Below, in pieces: positions 5,110 to 5,585 of a stretch of 5,585 nt of DNA (positions within the stretch are counted from its first letter, which is position 1; the number at the start of each line of letters is the position of its first letter). The position numbers and the translations under genes were made by a program. This DNA comes from Kiritimatiellia bacterium (GTDB taxonomy: Bacteria; Verrucomicrobiota; Kiritimatiellia; UBA8416; JABMPJ01), in contig JAOZSS010000107.1 of NCBI GenBank assembly GCA_029939545.1, forward strand, positions 1 to 5,585. The letters are read 5' to 3'. The notes under the pieces were generated by a model. That model was not told the DNA's origin. It made no database searches and worked only from the letters and a program-made list of their open reading frames with translations.

Positions 5110-5585
5110 CTATTTGTGCCATTGCAGCAGCGTTCTCACCGTTCGGTTGATCTTCTTGAGCCGCGACTCGGAATAGATATAATTCACCATGACACCGCAC
5201 GAGTCTTCGACACCACGGTCGGACAGGTTCGCTGCGAAATTTATGTTGCGGCGGCTGAATCTGGCACCGTTTCCGACGTGGAAATTGGCGACGGGATTCA
5301 GCAGTCTGCCGGGACGTCTCGTCTCTTTTGCAACATGGTAGTAGGCCGCTTCTGTGAGCGGCTTTTCCAGCAGCGCCAAGTACTCTTCGTCTTCGATCCA
5401 CGACGGATCGGCAAGAATCTCACTGAGTGCCGAGGCGAAGTCCTTCGCCTCGCTCTCGGTTCGCTCGGCGTGGCAAATCACGAGCGATCGCTTGCGCGCT
5501 TCCGAAAACAGGGCCTCAAGATCTTTTCTCTTCAGGGAAAACTTCTTGTCATCGCCCTGAAGAATGCGTTCAAGGTATCGCTCCC
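5110..5585 (-). CDS. malonyl-CoA decarboxylase-family protein, C-terminal part (5' end outside window)
   Basis: The reading frame is open from the right edge to TAG at 5112-5110, giving 157 visible C-terminal residues. An internal GTG at 5481 is not the start: coding sequence with family-like pattern (ERYLERILQGDDKKFSLKRK) continues upstream to the edge. The stretch PSWIEDEEYLALLEKPLTEA followed by RLLNPVANFHVGNGARF and SCGVMVNYIY matches the C-terminus of malonyl-CoA decarboxylase (from memory, human MLYCD has LNPVANFH..NGA and SCGLMANYRY). The histidine of NPVANFH (codon 5278-5280) corresponds to the catalytic His423 of the human enzyme, and NYIY holds the conserved tyrosine. The normally conserved INW-x-AD-x-S is INFAANLS here, with two extra residues before it. 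The catalytic serine (SPIPGF region) lies just outside the window. The enzyme family releases CO2 from malonyl-CoA to give acetyl-CoA. In this operon sulfoacetyl-CoA, a malonyl-CoA analogue, is a plausible alternative substrate, by inference only. Confidence 0.82.
   Translation of the reverse strand, partial: ERYLERILQGDDKKFSLKRKDLEALFSEARKRSLVICHAERTESEAKDFASALSEILADPSWIEDEEYLALLEKPLTEAAYYHVAKETRRPGRLLNPVANFHVGNGARFSRRNINFAANLSDRGVEDSCGVMVNYIYSESRLKKINRTVRTLLQWHK

Overview
The window is one strand-uniform block of a bacterial catabolic operon. Every gene I can support is on the minus strand, so transcription runs from the right end (about 5585) to the left (about 1). Base composition is moderately GC-rich. 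Tight spacing, Shine-Dalgarno sites and stop/start overlaps indicate a bacterium. The abundance of URO-D-like proteins and this style of sulfonate/sugar locus would suit a Planctomycetota, Verrucomicrobiota, Lentisphaerota or similar environmental lineage, but that placement is a weak guess.

In order of transcription: (1) the C-terminal ~157 residues of a malonyl-CoA decarboxylase-family protein, cut by the window edge (5110 to 5585); (2) the N-terminal, thiamine-diphosphate-binding half of a split transketolase (4224-5081); (3) the C-terminal half of that transketolase (3286-4224), overlapping the previous gene by one base; (4) a URO-D/MtaA-like protein (2249-3274); (5) a possible 60-residue small ORF, coupled to the stop of gene 4 and running into the start of the next gene (2067-2249); (6) a CoA-acylating aldehyde dehydrogenase of sulfoacetaldehyde-dehydrogenase (SauS/SqwD) type (715-2091); (7) an RpiB/LacAB-fold isomerase (10-663).

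A split transketolase, an RpiB-fold isomerase and an acylating sulfoacetaldehyde dehydrogenase together are the core of the sulfo-transketolase (sulfo-TK) route of sulfoquinovose breakdown. In that route SqwGH takes a C2 unit from 6-deoxy-6-sulfofructose to give 4-deoxy-4-sulfoerythrose. SqwI isomerises this to sulfoerythrulose. SqwGH then takes a second C2 unit and releases sulfoacetaldehyde. SqwD oxidises sulfoacetaldehyde to sulfoacetyl-CoA. Assignment to this pathway is an inference from gene content; substrates cannot be read from the sequence.

The unusual part is the company these genes keep. Sulfoacetyl-CoA is the sulfonate analogue of malonyl-CoA, and the gene at the head of the visible operon belongs to the malonyl-CoA decarboxylase family. 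It keeps the family's catalytic NPVANFH motif but differs in the neighbouring NW..D region. A URO-D-family protein with an incomplete Zn-thiolate site lies between the transketolase and the dehydrogenase. No sulfoacetate-CoA ligase or sulfoacetaldehyde reductase is visible. A testable idea is that this operon processes sulfoacetyl-CoA in a new way (C-S cleavage, or CoA release or transfer) instead of excreting sulfoacetate or isethionate.
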